DNA from: JAFAYN01 sp963733105 | Lineage (GTDB): Bacteria > Gemmatimonadota > Gemmatimonadetes > Longimicrobiales > Longimicrobiaceae | Reading direction: 5' to 3' | Length of the DNA: 64,000 bases | Assembly: GCA_963733105.1 (NCBI GenBank) | Contig: CAVTCB010000003.1 | Location: 434,001-498,000 of the forward strand | Shown here: in pieces, positions 25,966 through 35,271 of the stretch | How the letters are laid out: every line of letters starts with the position of its first letter | How positions within the stretch are numbered: the stretch's first letter is position 1 | Made by a program: the position numbers and the translations under genes | The notes under the pieces: generated by a model | Told to the model about the DNA's origin: nothing | Databases searched by the model: none | The model's input: only the letters and a program-made list of their open reading frames with translations

Positions 25966-26845
25966 CCCGAAGGGAGATCTCGGATTCCAGCGTCTCCGCG
26001 CTCCAGGCGGCCATTCCCAGCGCCTCCACCCGCCCCCGCGCCGCGTCGCGCCCCTCCTCCGACGGGAACACCCCGAACAGAGAGGACCCGCTCCCGGCGA
26101 GGAGCGCGATCAGCGCCCCCTCCTCCAGCATGGCGCGCTTCGCCTCCGCCAGCGCGGGCACCTGCTCCAGCGCCACCGGCTCGAAGTCGTTCTCGGCGAG
26201 CGCCGCGGCCCCGGCCCACCCGGACAGGAGCCCCGCGTCGAAGGCGAACGCCTCCGGCGCCGTCCGCCCGGCCCGGCGCTCCGCCACGCGCCGGAACGCC
26301 TCGCCCGTGGGCATCGCCACGCCCGGGTGCGCCACCAGCACCGGCCTCGCGGGGAGCGGCGGGAGGGCCAGGAGCCGCTCCCCCCTCCCCCACCCCAGCG
26401 CCAGCGTGGAGCCGCAGAGGAAGAAGGGGACGTCGCTCCCCAGCTCCGCCGCCGCCCGGAGCAGCTCCGCCCGCGGCAGCGGCTCCCCGTCCAGCGCGTT
26501 GAGCGCGCGCAGCACGGCCGCCGCGTCCGAGCTCCCCCCGCCCAGCCCCGCCGCCGACGGGATGCGCTTGGTCAGCACGATCCGCAGCGCCGGCGGCTTC
26601 CCCAGCGCGGCATGGAAGCGCTCCGCCGCCCGCACCGCCAGGTTCCGCTCCGGCGGGCCCGTGTCCACCCCCCCGCGGACCTCCAGCGCGATCCCGGGCT
26701 CCCCCGGCTCCACCTCCACGGTATCGGCCAGCGACACCGCGCAGAACAGCGACTCCAGCGAGTGGTACCCCGACTCCTCGCGCGCCAGCACCCGGAGGCG
26801 CAGGTTCACCTTCGCGGGCGCCTCCGCCCGCACCCGCCCCGTCAC
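25940..26845 (-). CDS. ispE: 4-diphosphocytidyl-2-C-methyl-D-erythritol kinase
   Basis: 301 aa GHMP kinase of the MEP isoprenoid pathway, acting three steps after the dxr product. APAKVNLRLRVL (motif 1), PSAAGLGGGSSDAAAVLRAL (ATP loop) and LLAGSGSSLFGVF (motif 3) are intact. The GTG start overlaps the stop of the upstream membrane protein gene (GTGA). Confidence 0.94.
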   Translation of the reverse strand: MTGRVRAEAPAKVNLRLRVLAREESGYHSLESLFCAVSLADTVEVEPGEPGIALEVRGGVDTGPPERNLAVRAAERFHAALGKPPALRIVLTKRIPSAAGLGGGSSDAAAVLRALNALDGEPLPRAELLRAAAELGSDVPFFLCGSTLALGWGRGERLLALPPLPARPVLVAHPGVAMPTGEAFRRVAERRAGRTAPEAFAFDAGLLSGWAGAAALAENDFEPVALEQVPALAEAKRAMLEEGALIALLAGSGSSLFGVFPSEEGRDAARGRVEALGMAAWSAETLESEISLRVDPPGTGE

Positions 26846-27900
26846 GCCCGCGTGCCCGCCGCCCCGGGAACCGGCGGCAGGGGCTCCGCCTCCACGGCCT
26901 CCTCCACCGTCTCCTCGGCGTTCTCCACCTCGCTCCAGCGCAGGTTCATGCGCCACGCGTACCAGATCCCGATCAGCGTCACCGGGATGAAGCCGCCGAT
27001 GTGGAAGCCGATGGCCAGCGACACCGCCTGCCCCGGCGGCACCCCCCAGATCCCCAGCCCCAGCTTGACCACCGCCTCGAACGGGCCGAAGAACCCGGGC
27101 GACGAGGGGATCGCCACCCCGAAGCTCACCAGCGACTGGAGGAACACCGCGCCGAAGAACGACACCTGGTCGATCCCGAAGGCGCGAAGCGCCAGCAGGT
27201 AGGAGAGCGCCAGGAAGCTCCACTGCCCCAGCGCCCAGAGGAACGAGAGCGCGAAGAGCCGGGGGTCCCTGAGCACCCCGAGCGCCGCGACGAACGAGCG
27301 CATGGCGTCCACCAGCGGCCGGGCGATGGACTTCGGGAGGACGCGACCCGCCACCGCGCTCCCCACCCGGACGGACCACTCCGGGAGGAAGGCCAGGAGC
27401 GCCACCGCCGCCGTCATCACCGCCGTCCCGAGCACCCCGAACGCCGCCAGCCCCGCCGCGGTGCGCGGGTCCACCGGGACCGCCCCGGCGAGCGAGATGA
27501 AGAGGAGCGACACCAGCACCAGCCCGTCGAACACCCGCTCCAGCGCCAGCGTCCCGAACACCGCCCCGATCGGCACCCCCGCCAGGCGCGACAGGGTGAG
27601 CGCGCGCGCGAACTCCCCCGCCCGCGCCGGGAGGAGGTTGTTGGCCGCGAAGCCCACCGAGGTGGCCGCGTAGCGCGGGCGAAAGGGGACGCGACGCGCC
27701 ACCGGGCGCAGCAGCACCCCCCAGCGGAGCGCGCGGATCGCCAGCCCGGAGGTGGCGACCAGGATGGCGAGGGCGAAGAGCACCGGGTCCGCGCTCCGCA
27801 CGTGGTGCACCACCTCCGCAAAAGAAACATCGCGGAGAGCCCACCAGAGGAGCAGGAGGCTCACCGCGATCCCGAGGACCGCCTTGGCGTTGAGCTTCAT
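26842..27900 (-). CDS. Lysylphosphatidylglycerol synthase TM-region-like (UPF0104) membrane protein
   Basis: 352 aa, about eight membrane segments. It shows family hallmarks: short N-terminal helix (VLGIAVSLLLLWWALRDVSF), ALRWGVLLRP, GFAANNLLPARAGEFARAL and ERVFDGLVLVSLL. These domains are flippase-like and form the membrane half of MprF, but this protein lacks the catalytic aminoacyl-transfer domain. A lipid or polyprenol transport role is inferred only. It starts 4 bases before the HPt-like gene's stop region and overlaps ispE by GTGA. Confidence 0.85.
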   Translation of the reverse strand: MKLNAKAVLGIAVSLLLLWWALRDVSFAEVVHHVRSADPVLFALAILVATSGLAIRALRWGVLLRPVARRVPFRPRYAATSVGFAANNLLPARAGEFARALTLSRLAGVPIGAVFGTLALERVFDGLVLVSLLFISLAGAVPVDPRTAAGLAAFGVLGTAVMTAAVALLAFLPEWSVRVGSAVAGRVLPKSIARPLVDAMRSFVAALGVLRDPRLFALSFLWALGQWSFLALSYLLALRAFGIDQVSFFGAVFLQSLVSFGVAIPSSPGFFGPFEAVVKLGLGIWGVPPGQAVSLAIGFHIGGFIPVTLIGIWYAWRMNLRWSEVENAEETVEEAVEAEPLPPVPGAAGTRA

Positions 27901-27904
27901 TCGT

Positions 27905-29299
27905 CTACGGAGTCGTCTGCTCCTCGAGTCCCAGCTGCACCAGGTCGAACAGTTCCGCGAGCTTCTCCCCCAGCTCCCGCACCCCGGCGCCGTTCATGGC
28001 CGCCAGCCGCTCCACCTCCGGGCGGAGCGCCAGCGCCGCGCGCAGCGCCGTCTCCCCGCGGAAGAGGAGGGACTCGACGGGGACCACGTCGTCTTCGGAA
28101 GAGGCTTCCGTGGGCGCCGCTTCCGGGTCCGCCCCGGGGAGGGCGGCGCGCAGCCGGGCCAGGGCCGCCCGCGCCGCGTCGACGGTGGAGGCGGCGCGCA
28201 GCTCCGTGGCGGCGCGCTCCGCCGCCCGCGCCACGTCGCGCACGCCGTACGTCTCCGACAGCTCCCCGATGGACTCCGCCAGGCTGGCGAGCTGCCCCGA
28301 CGCCCGCCCGAAGCGCCGCTCCTGGCCGGGGGGGAGGTCGGCGATCAGCGCCTCCGCGCGGTCCAGGAAGCCCGTGGCCTCCAGGCTGAGGAAGCGCTCC
28401 ACCTCGTCGCCGCTCTCCGCGTCCAGCGCGGTGGGGGCGAGCGGGGAGGACACCACGTGCGGGCCGGCGTCGTCGTAGAACAGGGCGCGCACCGGGAGCA
28501 CGTCGGCGTCCGCGCCCGCCCCCGACTCGGCGTCGGCCACGCGGTCGCGCAGCTCGCGGAAGCGCTCCACCTCGGGGAGCCCCGCCACCGCCCCGCCCCG
28601 CTCCACCGCCTGGAGCGCCCCCAGGAGCGCCCCCCGCGCGGCGGAGAACAGCTCCAGGTGCGCGTCCACCAGGGAGAGCGACTGCGTCAGCACGTCGCCC
28701 ACCGCGTCCTCCACCCCCTCCAGCACCTCCAGGATGGGGGCCAGGGAGTCCACCCCGGCCATCCCACGGAGCGGGCGCATCCGGCGCACCAGGGCCCGGA
28801 GCGACTCGCGCTCCTCCGGGGCGCGGCGCAGGTCCTCCACCACGTGCTCCAGCTCCGACACCACCCCCATCACCTCGCGGCGGAGGAAGGCCAGGAGCTG
28901 GTCCCCCGGCCCCTCGGACGGGCGGCCCCGCCCGCGGTCCAGCTGCAGCCCCTCCCACCGGGCCACCGCCTCGCGGGCGCGCGCCGCCTCCGCGGAGCCC
29001 CAGCGGCCGCGGGCGCGCACCAGCACCTTGAGGTCGTCCACGGTGCGCACGGCGCGGGAGCGGAGCTCCTCGCTCCAGGGGAGCGCGCGCTCGTGCAGCG
29101 CGCGCGCCGCCGCCTCCAGCCCCTCCGCCACGGAGGCGATCTCCGCCTCCTGCGCCACCCGCGCGCTCCCGCGGACGCCGCGCGCCAGGCGGAACAGGCG
29201 CTCCGCGTCGGGCGTGGCCCCGGCGGCGAGGAGCGCGTCGAGCTGGTCGAGGTACTCTCCCGCTTCCAGGGCGAAGTAGTCGCTCAGGGAGTGCGACAT
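27905..29299 (-). CDS. Degenerate HPt-like helical protein
   Basis: 464 aa, almost entirely helical and acidic. The first 100 residues resemble a CheA-type HPt domain (YFALEAGEYLDQLDALLAAG, then LFRLARGVRGSARV). The motif that normally reads AHxLKGS has R40 in place of the phospho-acceptor His. A second HPt-like bundle around residues 130-220 has VRRMRPLRGMAG, with R175 in the His position. Two more helical regions follow. No kinase or CheW domain is present. It may be a non-phosphorylated scaffold. It sits between pdxJ and the UPF0104 gene, an unrelated context. Confidence 0.65.
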   Translation of the reverse strand: MSHSLSDYFALEAGEYLDQLDALLAAGATPDAERLFRLARGVRGSARVAQEAEIASVAEGLEAAARALHERALPWSEELRSRAVRTVDDLKVLVRARGRWGSAEAARAREAVARWEGLQLDRGRGRPSEGPGDQLLAFLRREVMGVVSELEHVVEDLRRAPEERESLRALVRRMRPLRGMAGVDSLAPILEVLEGVEDAVGDVLTQSLSLVDAHLELFSAARGALLGALQAVERGGAVAGLPEVERFRELRDRVADAESGAGADADVLPVRALFYDDAGPHVVSSPLAPTALDAESGDEVERFLSLEATGFLDRAEALIADLPPGQERRFGRASGQLASLAESIGELSETYGVRDVARAAERAATELRAASTVDAARAALARLRAALPGADPEAAPTEASSEDDVVPVESLLFRGETALRAALALRPEVERLAAMNGAGVRELGEKLAELFDLVQLGLEEQTTP

Positions 29300-29316
29300 C
29301 GGGGTCTCCGGGGGGA

Positions 29317-30042
29317 TCAGGAGCGCGCGCGGCGCACGATCTCGGCCATCTCGCGCGTCGCGCGCTCCAGCCCCACCAGCACGGCGCGGCTGACGATGGA
29401 GTGGCCGACGTTCAGCTCTTCGATCTCGGGCACGGCGGCCACGGGGGCGACGTTCTCGTAGGTGAGCCCGTGACCCGCGTGCACCGCCAGCCCCAGCGAG
29501 CGGCCCAGCGCCGCGGCGCGCCGCAGCCGGCCGAGCTGCTCCTCCCGCTCGGCGCCGCGGGCGTTGGCGTACTCGCCGGTGTGCAGCTCCACCGCCTCCA
29601 CCCCGGCTTCCGCGGAGGCGCGCAGGGCGTCCGCGTCGGGGTCGACGAAGAGCGAGGTGCGGACCCCCGCGGCGCGCAGCCGCTCCGCCGCCGCGCCCAC
29701 GTGGCGCCGCGCCTCCGGGGTGCCGAGCGCCAGCCCGCCCTCGGTGGTGACCTCCTCGCGCTTCTCGGGGACCAGGGTGGCCTGCATGGGGCGCCACTCC
29801 ACGGCGAGGTCCAGCACCTCCGAGGCGGCGGCCAGCTCCAGGTTGATCCCCGTGCGGACCGTCTCCAGGAGGAGGCGGACGTCGCGGTCCTGCACGTGGC
29901 GCCGGTCCTCGCGCAGGTGCACGGTGATCCCGTCCGCCCCGCCCAGCTCGGCGAGCACCGCCGCGCGCACCGGGTCGGGCTCGTCGGTGCGCCGCGCCTG
30001 CCGCACCGTGGCCACGTGGTCGATGTTGACGTACAGCCTCAC
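29317..30042 (-). CDS. pdxJ: Pyridoxine 5'-phosphate synthase
   Basis: 241 aa TIM barrel forming PNP from 1-deoxyxylulose 5-phosphate and 3-amino-2-oxopropyl phosphate. The N terminus YVNIDHVATVRQARR, HLREDRRHVQDRDV, LVPEKREEVTTEGG, ELHTGEYA and AGHGLTYENV are typical. The GTG start overlaps the stop of the DUF2520 gene (GTGA). Confidence 0.95.
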   Translation of the reverse strand: MRLYVNIDHVATVRQARRTDEPDPVRAAVLAELGGADGITVHLREDRRHVQDRDVRLLLETVRTGINLELAAASEVLDLAVEWRPMQATLVPEKREEVTTEGGLALGTPEARRHVGAAAERLRAAGVRTSLFVDPDADALRASAEAGVEAVELHTGEYANARGAEREEQLGRLRRAAALGRSLGLAVHAGHGLTYENVAPVAAVPEIEELNVGHSIVSRAVLVGLERATREMAEIVRRARS

Positions 30043-30929
30043 GAGTCCCCTCCGAGCAGCTCGCCCACCCGCTCCGCCAGCGCCGGGTCCAGCCCGCGCT
30101 GGCGCGCCAGCCCCAGCGCCTCCCGTCCGAGGAGGGAATATAAACCCCGCTCGTCGCCGGACAACCGCGACAGGTGCAGGCGCACCGTCTCCGCGTCCCC
30201 GCGGGCCACCGGACCGGTGAGCGCCGCGGCCGGGCCGCGCTCGCGCAGGTTGTCGAGCGCGCCCGAGGCCAGCTCCGCCAGCGCCGGGCGCACCCGCTCG
30301 GCGGGGATGCCGGCACGCTCCATCAGCCGCTCGGCCACGGCCAGGAGGGCCACCAGGTAGTTGGAGGCGAGGACGGCGGCGGTGTGGTAGACGGACTTGC
30401 TCCCCAACGGCACGTCCAGCGGGACGCCGCCCGCCGCCCGGACGATCCGCTCCGCCAGAGCCCGCGCCGCGCCCTCCCCCTGCAGCCCGAAGGTGGCGCC
30501 GCGCAGCCGCTCCGCCCCCTCCACCGGGTCGGCGACGGCGCACAGGGGGTGGAGGCCGCCCACGGAGTGCCCCGCCTCCGCCAGCGGGTCCAGCACGTCC
30601 ACCCCCAGGCTCCCGCTGACGTGCAGCACGGAGGTCCCGGCCGCGAGCGGGAGGGTGGCGATGCGCGCGGCCACGTCCCGCACCACGTCGTCGGGGACGG
30701 CGATGACCACGCCGGTGATCCCGGCGGGCGGGGCGGCGGACCAGGGGAGGTGGCGCGCGGCGGGAGCGTCCCCGCCGAAGAGCGGGTGCGCGGGGGGGGC
30801 GTCGCGGCGCCCGGTGTACGCCAGCGAGGCCGCGGCGCCCTCGCGGTGGAGGAGGAGGCCGAGCGCCAGCCCCATCCTCCCCGCCCCGACGATCCAGAGG
30901 TGGTCCGCGGCGGGTGGGGCCCCGCTCAC
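30039..30929 (-). CDS. Rossmann-fold plus DUF2520 domain protein
   Basis: 296 aa. The N terminus is an NAD(P)-binding fold (LWIVGAGRMGLALGLLLHREG). Residues about 125-250 are the DUF2520 helical domain (GGLHPLCAVADP, YHTAAVLASNYLVALLAVAERLM), related in architecture to ProC-type imine reductases. The substrate is not known to me. Start GTG 30929 overlaps the hflX stop (GTGA), and the stop overlaps pdxJ in the same way. Confidence 0.85.
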   Translation of the reverse strand: MSGAPPAADHLWIVGAGRMGLALGLLLHREGAAASLAYTGRRDAPPAHPLFGGDAPAARHLPWSAAPPAGITGVVIAVPDDVVRDVAARIATLPLAAGTSVLHVSGSLGVDVLDPLAEAGHSVGGLHPLCAVADPVEGAERLRGATFGLQGEGAARALAERIVRAAGGVPLDVPLGSKSVYHTAAVLASNYLVALLAVAERLMERAGIPAERVRPALAELASGALDNLRERGPAAALTGPVARGDAETVRLHLSRLSGDERGLYSLLGREALGLARQRGLDPALAERVGELLGGDS

Positions 30930-32257
30930 GCCGTCCCGTACACCTTCACGCCGCGGCTGCGGAGCCGTCCCAGCGTGGAGGCGGGGAGGCGCGCCCGGAG
31001 GACGATCTCGGCGCCGTTGTCCTCCCGCTCCAGCACCTCGCCCTCGCGGTAGATCTCCGCCAGGATCCCGCCCTGGCTGGAGGAAAGGACGACCCGCACG
31101 TCGGGGCGCAGCTCGCGCACCATGCGCAGGAGCGTGTCGCGCAGCGGGTCCAGCCCGCCGGCCTCCACGGTGGAGACGAAGACGGCGGGGGTCCCCTGGT
31201 ACGACTCGGAGCGCCCGCGCAGCGCCTTCTCCTCGTCGTGCGAGAGGCGGTCCACCTTGTTGAAGACCAGGACGACGGGACTGTCCTGGAGCCCCAGGTC
31301 GGCGAGCACCTCCTCCACCACCTCCTTCTGCTCCTCCCACCCCGGGTGCGAGGAGTCGATCACGTGCAGGAGGACGTCGGCCTCGGAGGCCTCCTCCAGG
31401 GTGGCGCGGAAGGAGGCGACCAGGTGGTGCGGGAGCTTGCGGATGAACCCCACGGTGTCGGTGAGGAGCACCTCGGCGCCCTCGCCCACCTCGACGGCGC
31501 GGGTGGTGGGGTCGAGGGTGGCGAAGAGGCGGTCCTCCACGAACACCTCGCTCCCGGACATCCCCCGCAGCACGGACGACTTGCCGGCGTTGGTGTACCC
31601 CACCAGGGAGGCGCGCAGCGTCCCCTCGCGCCCCTTGCGCTGGGTGGCGCGCTGCCGGGCGACGCGCTCCAGCTCGTCCTTGAGCCGGGTGATGCGGTGG
31701 TCGATCATCCGCCGGTCGGTCTCCAGCTGGGTCTCGCCGGGGCCGCGCATCCCCACGCCGCCGCGCACGCGCGACAGGTGGGTCCACATGCGGGTGAGGC
31801 GCGGGCGGAGGTACTGGAGCTGGGCCAGCTCCACCTGCATCTTGGCCTCGGCGCTGCGGGCGCGGGTGGCGAAGATGTCCAGGATCAGCTCGGCGCGGTC
31901 CATGACGCGCGTCCCGGTGAACTGCTCCAGGTTGCGCCCCTGCGCGGGGGAGAGCTCGTCGTCGAAGATGATGAGCGTGCCCTCGGTCTCCTCGACGAGC
32001 GCCTTCAGCTCCTCGGCCTTCCCCTCGCCGATGTAGAACTTGGGGTTGGGCTTGTCCACCTTCTGCGTGAGCGCGCCCACCACGTCGGGGCCGGCGGTGT
32101 CGGTGAGCCGCGCCAGCTCCTCGATGTGCTCGTCCGCGAGCTGCTGGGGGAGCCCCTTCTCCGGGGCGCCGACGAGGACCGCCCTCTCCTTCGGCGGCTC
32201 GATCTCGTGCAAGGACTTGATGGAAATTGTCGGTCTCCTGTGGGCGTTATGCTGCAA
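30926..32257 (-). CDS. hflX: GTPase HflX
   Basis: 443 aa ribosome-splitting GTPase. The N-terminal HflX domain (FYIGEGKAEELKAL, DELSPAQGRNLEQ) and glycine-rich linker (RGGVGMRGPGETQLETDRR) precede a G domain with GYTNAGKSS (G1), FATLDPTTR (G2), DTVGFI (G3) and NKVD (G4). It heads the hflX-DUF2520-pdxJ coupled set. Immediately upstream is a small toxin-antitoxin-like island. Confidence 0.95.
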   Translation of the reverse strand: MQHNAHRRPTISIKSLHEIEPPKERAVLVGAPEKGLPQQLADEHIEELARLTDTAGPDVVGALTQKVDKPNPKFYIGEGKAEELKALVEETEGTLIIFDDELSPAQGRNLEQFTGTRVMDRAELILDIFATRARSAEAKMQVELAQLQYLRPRLTRMWTHLSRVRGGVGMRGPGETQLETDRRMIDHRITRLKDELERVARQRATQRKGREGTLRASLVGYTNAGKSSVLRGMSGSEVFVEDRLFATLDPTTRAVEVGEGAEVLLTDTVGFIRKLPHHLVASFRATLEEASEADVLLHVIDSSHPGWEEQKEVVEEVLADLGLQDSPVVLVFNKVDRLSHDEEKALRGRSESYQGTPAVFVSTVEAGGLDPLRDTLLRMVRELRPDVRVVLSSSQGGILAEIYREGEVLEREDNGAEIVLRARLPASTLGRLRSRGVKVYGTA

Positions 32258-32590
32258 TCATCCGTCGAAGGATTTCGGCGCAGGGAGCGGATCTTCGAGT
32301 TCCGTCTCGAGCCGGAGCCTGATGGCCCCCTGTGCATTCGCCCGCGCCTCGTCTTCGGAGTTCCCGTGCGCCATACACCCCGGAAGCTCGGGAATAGTGA
32401 CGACGAACACCCCGTCCTCGTATTCCCACCCGACCTCGGCTCTATCGGCGATGACAGCAACGGCGAGGGAGTGAACCCGTGAGATCGCGTCTTCCCGCGT
32501 AGCTCCGTACGCGAGAGCGCCCGGAATGCCGGTCACCTCCGCGATCCAGCGGCCGTCCGTCTCCTGCTCTGTTTCGATGGTCAAGCTCAT
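32258..32590 (-). CDS. Tandem HicB-like antitoxin-family protein
   Basis: 110 aa made of two HicB-type modules in series. Module one (residues 3-50) has GRWIAEVTGIPGALAYGATREDA; module two (54-96) has GVFVVTIPELPGCMAHGNSEDEA. They align with each other over about 40 residues (IPG or LPG, then A-[YH]-G-x-[TS]). HicB normally has one such RNase-H-like module and often a DNA-binding tail, with HicA next to it. Here there is no HicA and no HTH. I chose ATG 32590, with GGGGGAG upstream, over the GTG at 32593. It follows the PIN gene by a few bases. Confidence 0.75.
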   Translation of the reverse strand: MSLTIETEQETDGRWIAEVTGIPGALAYGATREDAISRVHSLAVAVIADRAEVGWEYEDGVFVVTIPELPGCMAHGNSEDEARANAQGAIRLRLETELEDPLPAPKSFDG

Positions 32591-32593
32591 CAC

Positions 32594-33079
32594 CTACTCC
32601 CCCGCAAGCCGCAAGACCTGCTCACGGATTTGCTGACTGACGCGGAACGCGGCCCGCGTCGTCAGAGAGTCGAGCACGGCACCGACTTCCTGTATGAGCC
32701 CTTTCTGCTTGGCTTGAAGGAGGACGCCGAGCACCCCGATCACCTTCATCCCCATCAACTCGGCGACCCTGCGGGCCCGGCGCTCGTCCACCAGAAGCAG
32801 GTCGGCTCCACGTTCCAGCGCGAGTGCAAGCGCCTCGGACTCACCACTGTCGAGTTGGAGCACCAGGGCCTGGATCAGGCTCCTGTTGCTCGCACGCTGA
32901 ACATGTATCCACTTCGCGTCCTGTACCTCTTGCGCCCCCGGCTGACCCGCACCCTCGTGGACGATCTCCCGGTGTACTTCCTCGGGAATCAGGACGTCGC
33001 CGAACAGGTCGCGCAGCAGATCCAGGTGCCCGACAGCGGCGAGGACGATCAGCGGAGACGAGTCGCTGACGACGATCAA
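32594..33079 (-). CDS. DUF3368-type PIN-domain putative toxin
   Basis: 161 aa. The start MIVVSDSSPLIVLAAVGHLDLL carries the first acidic residue of a PIN nuclease. LDSGESEALALALERGADLLLVDERRARRVAELMGMKVIGVLGVLLQAKQKG supplies the remaining Asp/Glu cluster and the family's GxLGVLLxAKxxG end. PIN toxins are Mg2+-dependent RNases. It overlaps the UPF0175 gene by 4 bases, the usual antitoxin-toxin arrangement. Confidence 0.88.
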   Translation of the reverse strand: MIVVSDSSPLIVLAAVGHLDLLRDLFGDVLIPEEVHREIVHEGAGQPGAQEVQDAKWIHVQRASNRSLIQALVLQLDSGESEALALALERGADLLLVDERRARRVAELMGMKVIGVLGVLLQAKQKGLIQEVGAVLDSLTTRAAFRVSQQIREQVLRLAGE

Positions 33080-33321
33080 GGCTGGTTCAGGCTGCGCAGT
33101 GTCGCGAGGTCTTGCTCCAGGTCCGACTCGTCGAAGTGCATAAGGACGTCACGACTGGCGAGCAGATGATGGAACTGGAGACGAGGCATCTCGGCCAGTC
33201 GGCTCGCCTGCGCCAGCGTGAGCTTCTCGTCTCGGTAGAGCATCACCGCGATCTCGCGCCGCAACTCGGCCGGAGACATCCGCGCCGAGTGCAGGACTTC
33301 GTCCGGGATCGTCAAGCTCAT
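33076..33321 (-). CDS. UPF0175-family putative antitoxin
   Basis: 81 aa. The family pattern is clear: MSLTIPDEVLHSARMSPAELRREIAVMLYRDEKLTLAQASRLAEMPRLQFHHLLASRDV. UPF0175 proteins are usually paired with DUF3368 PIN proteins, as here. The helix-turn-helix-like middle suggests DNA binding and autoregulation, not directly shown. It lies 23 bases past the ABC-F stop. Confidence 0.88.
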   Translation of the reverse strand: MSLTIPDEVLHSARMSPAELRREIAVMLYRDEKLTLAQASRLAEMPRLQFHHLLASRDVLMHFDESDLEQDLATLRSLNQP

Positions 33322-33344
33322 GGATCACCTCCTTCCGATGGAAC

Positions 33345-35271
33345 CTACACCCCCGCAAGCTCCTCGCCTACCCGCTCCCACTCCTCGTAGAGCGCCGCCA
33401 GCTCGGCCCGGGCAGCGTCGCGCTCGGCGGCGAGAGCCTGCGCGCGCTTGGCGTCGGCGCCGGGGGCGTAGAGCGCCGGGTCGCCCAGCTTCTCCTCGAT
33501 CCCGGCGATGCGCGCCTCGGTCTCGGCGATGCGCTCCTCCACCTTCGCGAGCAGCCGCTGGCGGCGCTGCAGCTCGTTCTTGGAGAGGCCGCCGGTGGAG
33601 GACGGCGCCGCGGAAGGCTTCGGGGCGGACGAGGCGGCCTGCGTCGCGGGCTCGGGCTTCGGGGCCGACTTCCGCTTCTCCTGCCACTCGTCGAAGGTGC
33701 CGTCGAAGTCGGTGATGCGGCCGTCCTCCACGTTCCAGACGCGCGTGGCGAGCGTGGAGAGCAGGGCGCGGTCGTGCGAGATCAGGAGCACCGTGCCTTC
33801 GAAGTTCTCCAGCGCGTCCTCCAGCACCTCCCGGCTCTCGATGTCCAGGTGGTTGGTGGGCTCGTCCAGGAGGAGGAAGTTGACCTTCTGGAGCGTGATC
33901 TTGGCCAGCGCCACGCGGGCCTGCTCGCCCCCGGAAAGGTCGCCGACGCGCGCCTCGATGTCCTCCTTGGTGAAGAGGAAGCGGGCGCAGTGGTCGCGCA
34001 GCTCGGGCATGGTCAGCGACGGCGAGGCCTCCAGCACCTCCTCCCAGATGCGCCGCCCGGGCTCCAGGTGCGAGAAGTCCTGCCGGTAGTACGCCATGCG
34101 GACGCCCGCCCCCAGCGTCACCACGCCCCCGGTGGGCGGGGCCACCCCCGCGATGGCCCTGATCAGCGTGGACTTGCCGCTCCCGTTGGCGCCGATCACC
34201 GCCACCCGCTCCTCGCGCGTGACCTCCGCGGAGAAGGGCGCGAAGAGGCGGCGCTCGCCGAAGGAGCAGGTCACCCGGTCCAGCTTCGCCACCACGCCCC
34301 CGCTCCGCCCGCCGCTCCCGAAGCGGAGCGCCATCGCCCGCCCCTCCTCGCCCGGACGGTCCACCCGGTCCAGGCGCGACAGGAGGGTGCGGCGGCTCTT
34401 GGCCTGCTTGGTCTTCTGCCCGGCGAGGTTGCGGCGGATGAAGTCCTCGGTGCGGGCGATGTACGCCTGCTGCCGCTCGAACTCCTTCTGCAGCAGGGCG
34501 CGGCGCTCCTCGCGCTGCACCAAAAAGGACTCGTACCCGCCCGTGTAGGCGTAGGCCGTCCCCTCCTCCAGGTGGAGGACGTGGTCCGACAGGCGCTCCA
34601 GGAAGACGCGGTCGTGCGAGACCACCATCACCGTCCCCGGGTAGCCGCGGAGGAAGTCCTCCAGCCACTCCGTGGAGCGGAGGTCCAGGTGGTTGGTGGG
34701 CTCGTCCAGGAGGAGGACGTCGGGCTCGGCCAGGAGGGTCTGCACCAGGCGGAGCCGCCCCAGCTCGCCGCCGCTCAGGGCGCGGATCGGCTTGCTCCAC
34801 GTTGCCGGCGGGAAGGCCAGCCCCTCCAGCGCGGCCTCGGCGCGGGCGTGCGCCTCGTACCCGCCGCGGCGGCGGAACTCCTCCATCCCGTGGTCGTAGT
34901 CGTGGAGGAGCTTCGCCCCTTCCGGCGACGTCGTGTCCACGTGGGCCAGCCGCTCGGCCTGGGCCTCGACGCGGCGCTCCAGCGCCAGCAGGTCGGCGAA
35001 GGGCTCCATGCGCCGCCTCCAGCACCGAGACGGCGCTGCTCTCGCCACGGTTCTGCTTCAGCAGCGTGAAGCGGGTGCCGGGGTGGCGCCAGATCTCCCC
35101 CTCGGTGGCGTCCTCGTCGCCGGTGAGGAGGCGGAACAGGGTGGTCTTCCCCCGTCCGTTGCGGCCCACGATCCCCCAGCGGTCGCCGGGGGACACGTGG
35201 AAGTCGACGTTGCGGACGATCCAGCGGTCCCCGAACTGCTTCCCTACCCCCGCGAAGCGGAGGAGCGTCAC
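33345..35271 (-). CDS. ABC-F family ATPase (frame disrupted)
   Basis: Two ATP-binding domains on one chain and no membrane part, as in translation factors of the Uup/EttA/YdiF type. Domain one has GRNGRGKTTLFRLL, LSGGELGRLRL and LLLDEPTNHLD; domain two has GANGSGKSTLIRAI, LSGGEQARVAL and LLLDEPTNHLD. Between them is the charged linker (MKS-like KTKQAKSRRTLLSRL). A C-terminal coiled coil (RLLAKVEERIAETEARIAG) suggests the Uup/YdiF branch. An extra base near 35012 (GAGGCGGCGCATGGAG) shifts the frame after SVLEAA. GTG 35271 overlaps the LEA gene stop. Confidence 0.9.

Noticed and set aside
26842..27900. Complete MprF lysylphosphatidylglycerol synthase
   Set aside because: Only the membrane flippase-like half is present; the aminoacyl-tRNA-using domain is absent and the frame ends cleanly.
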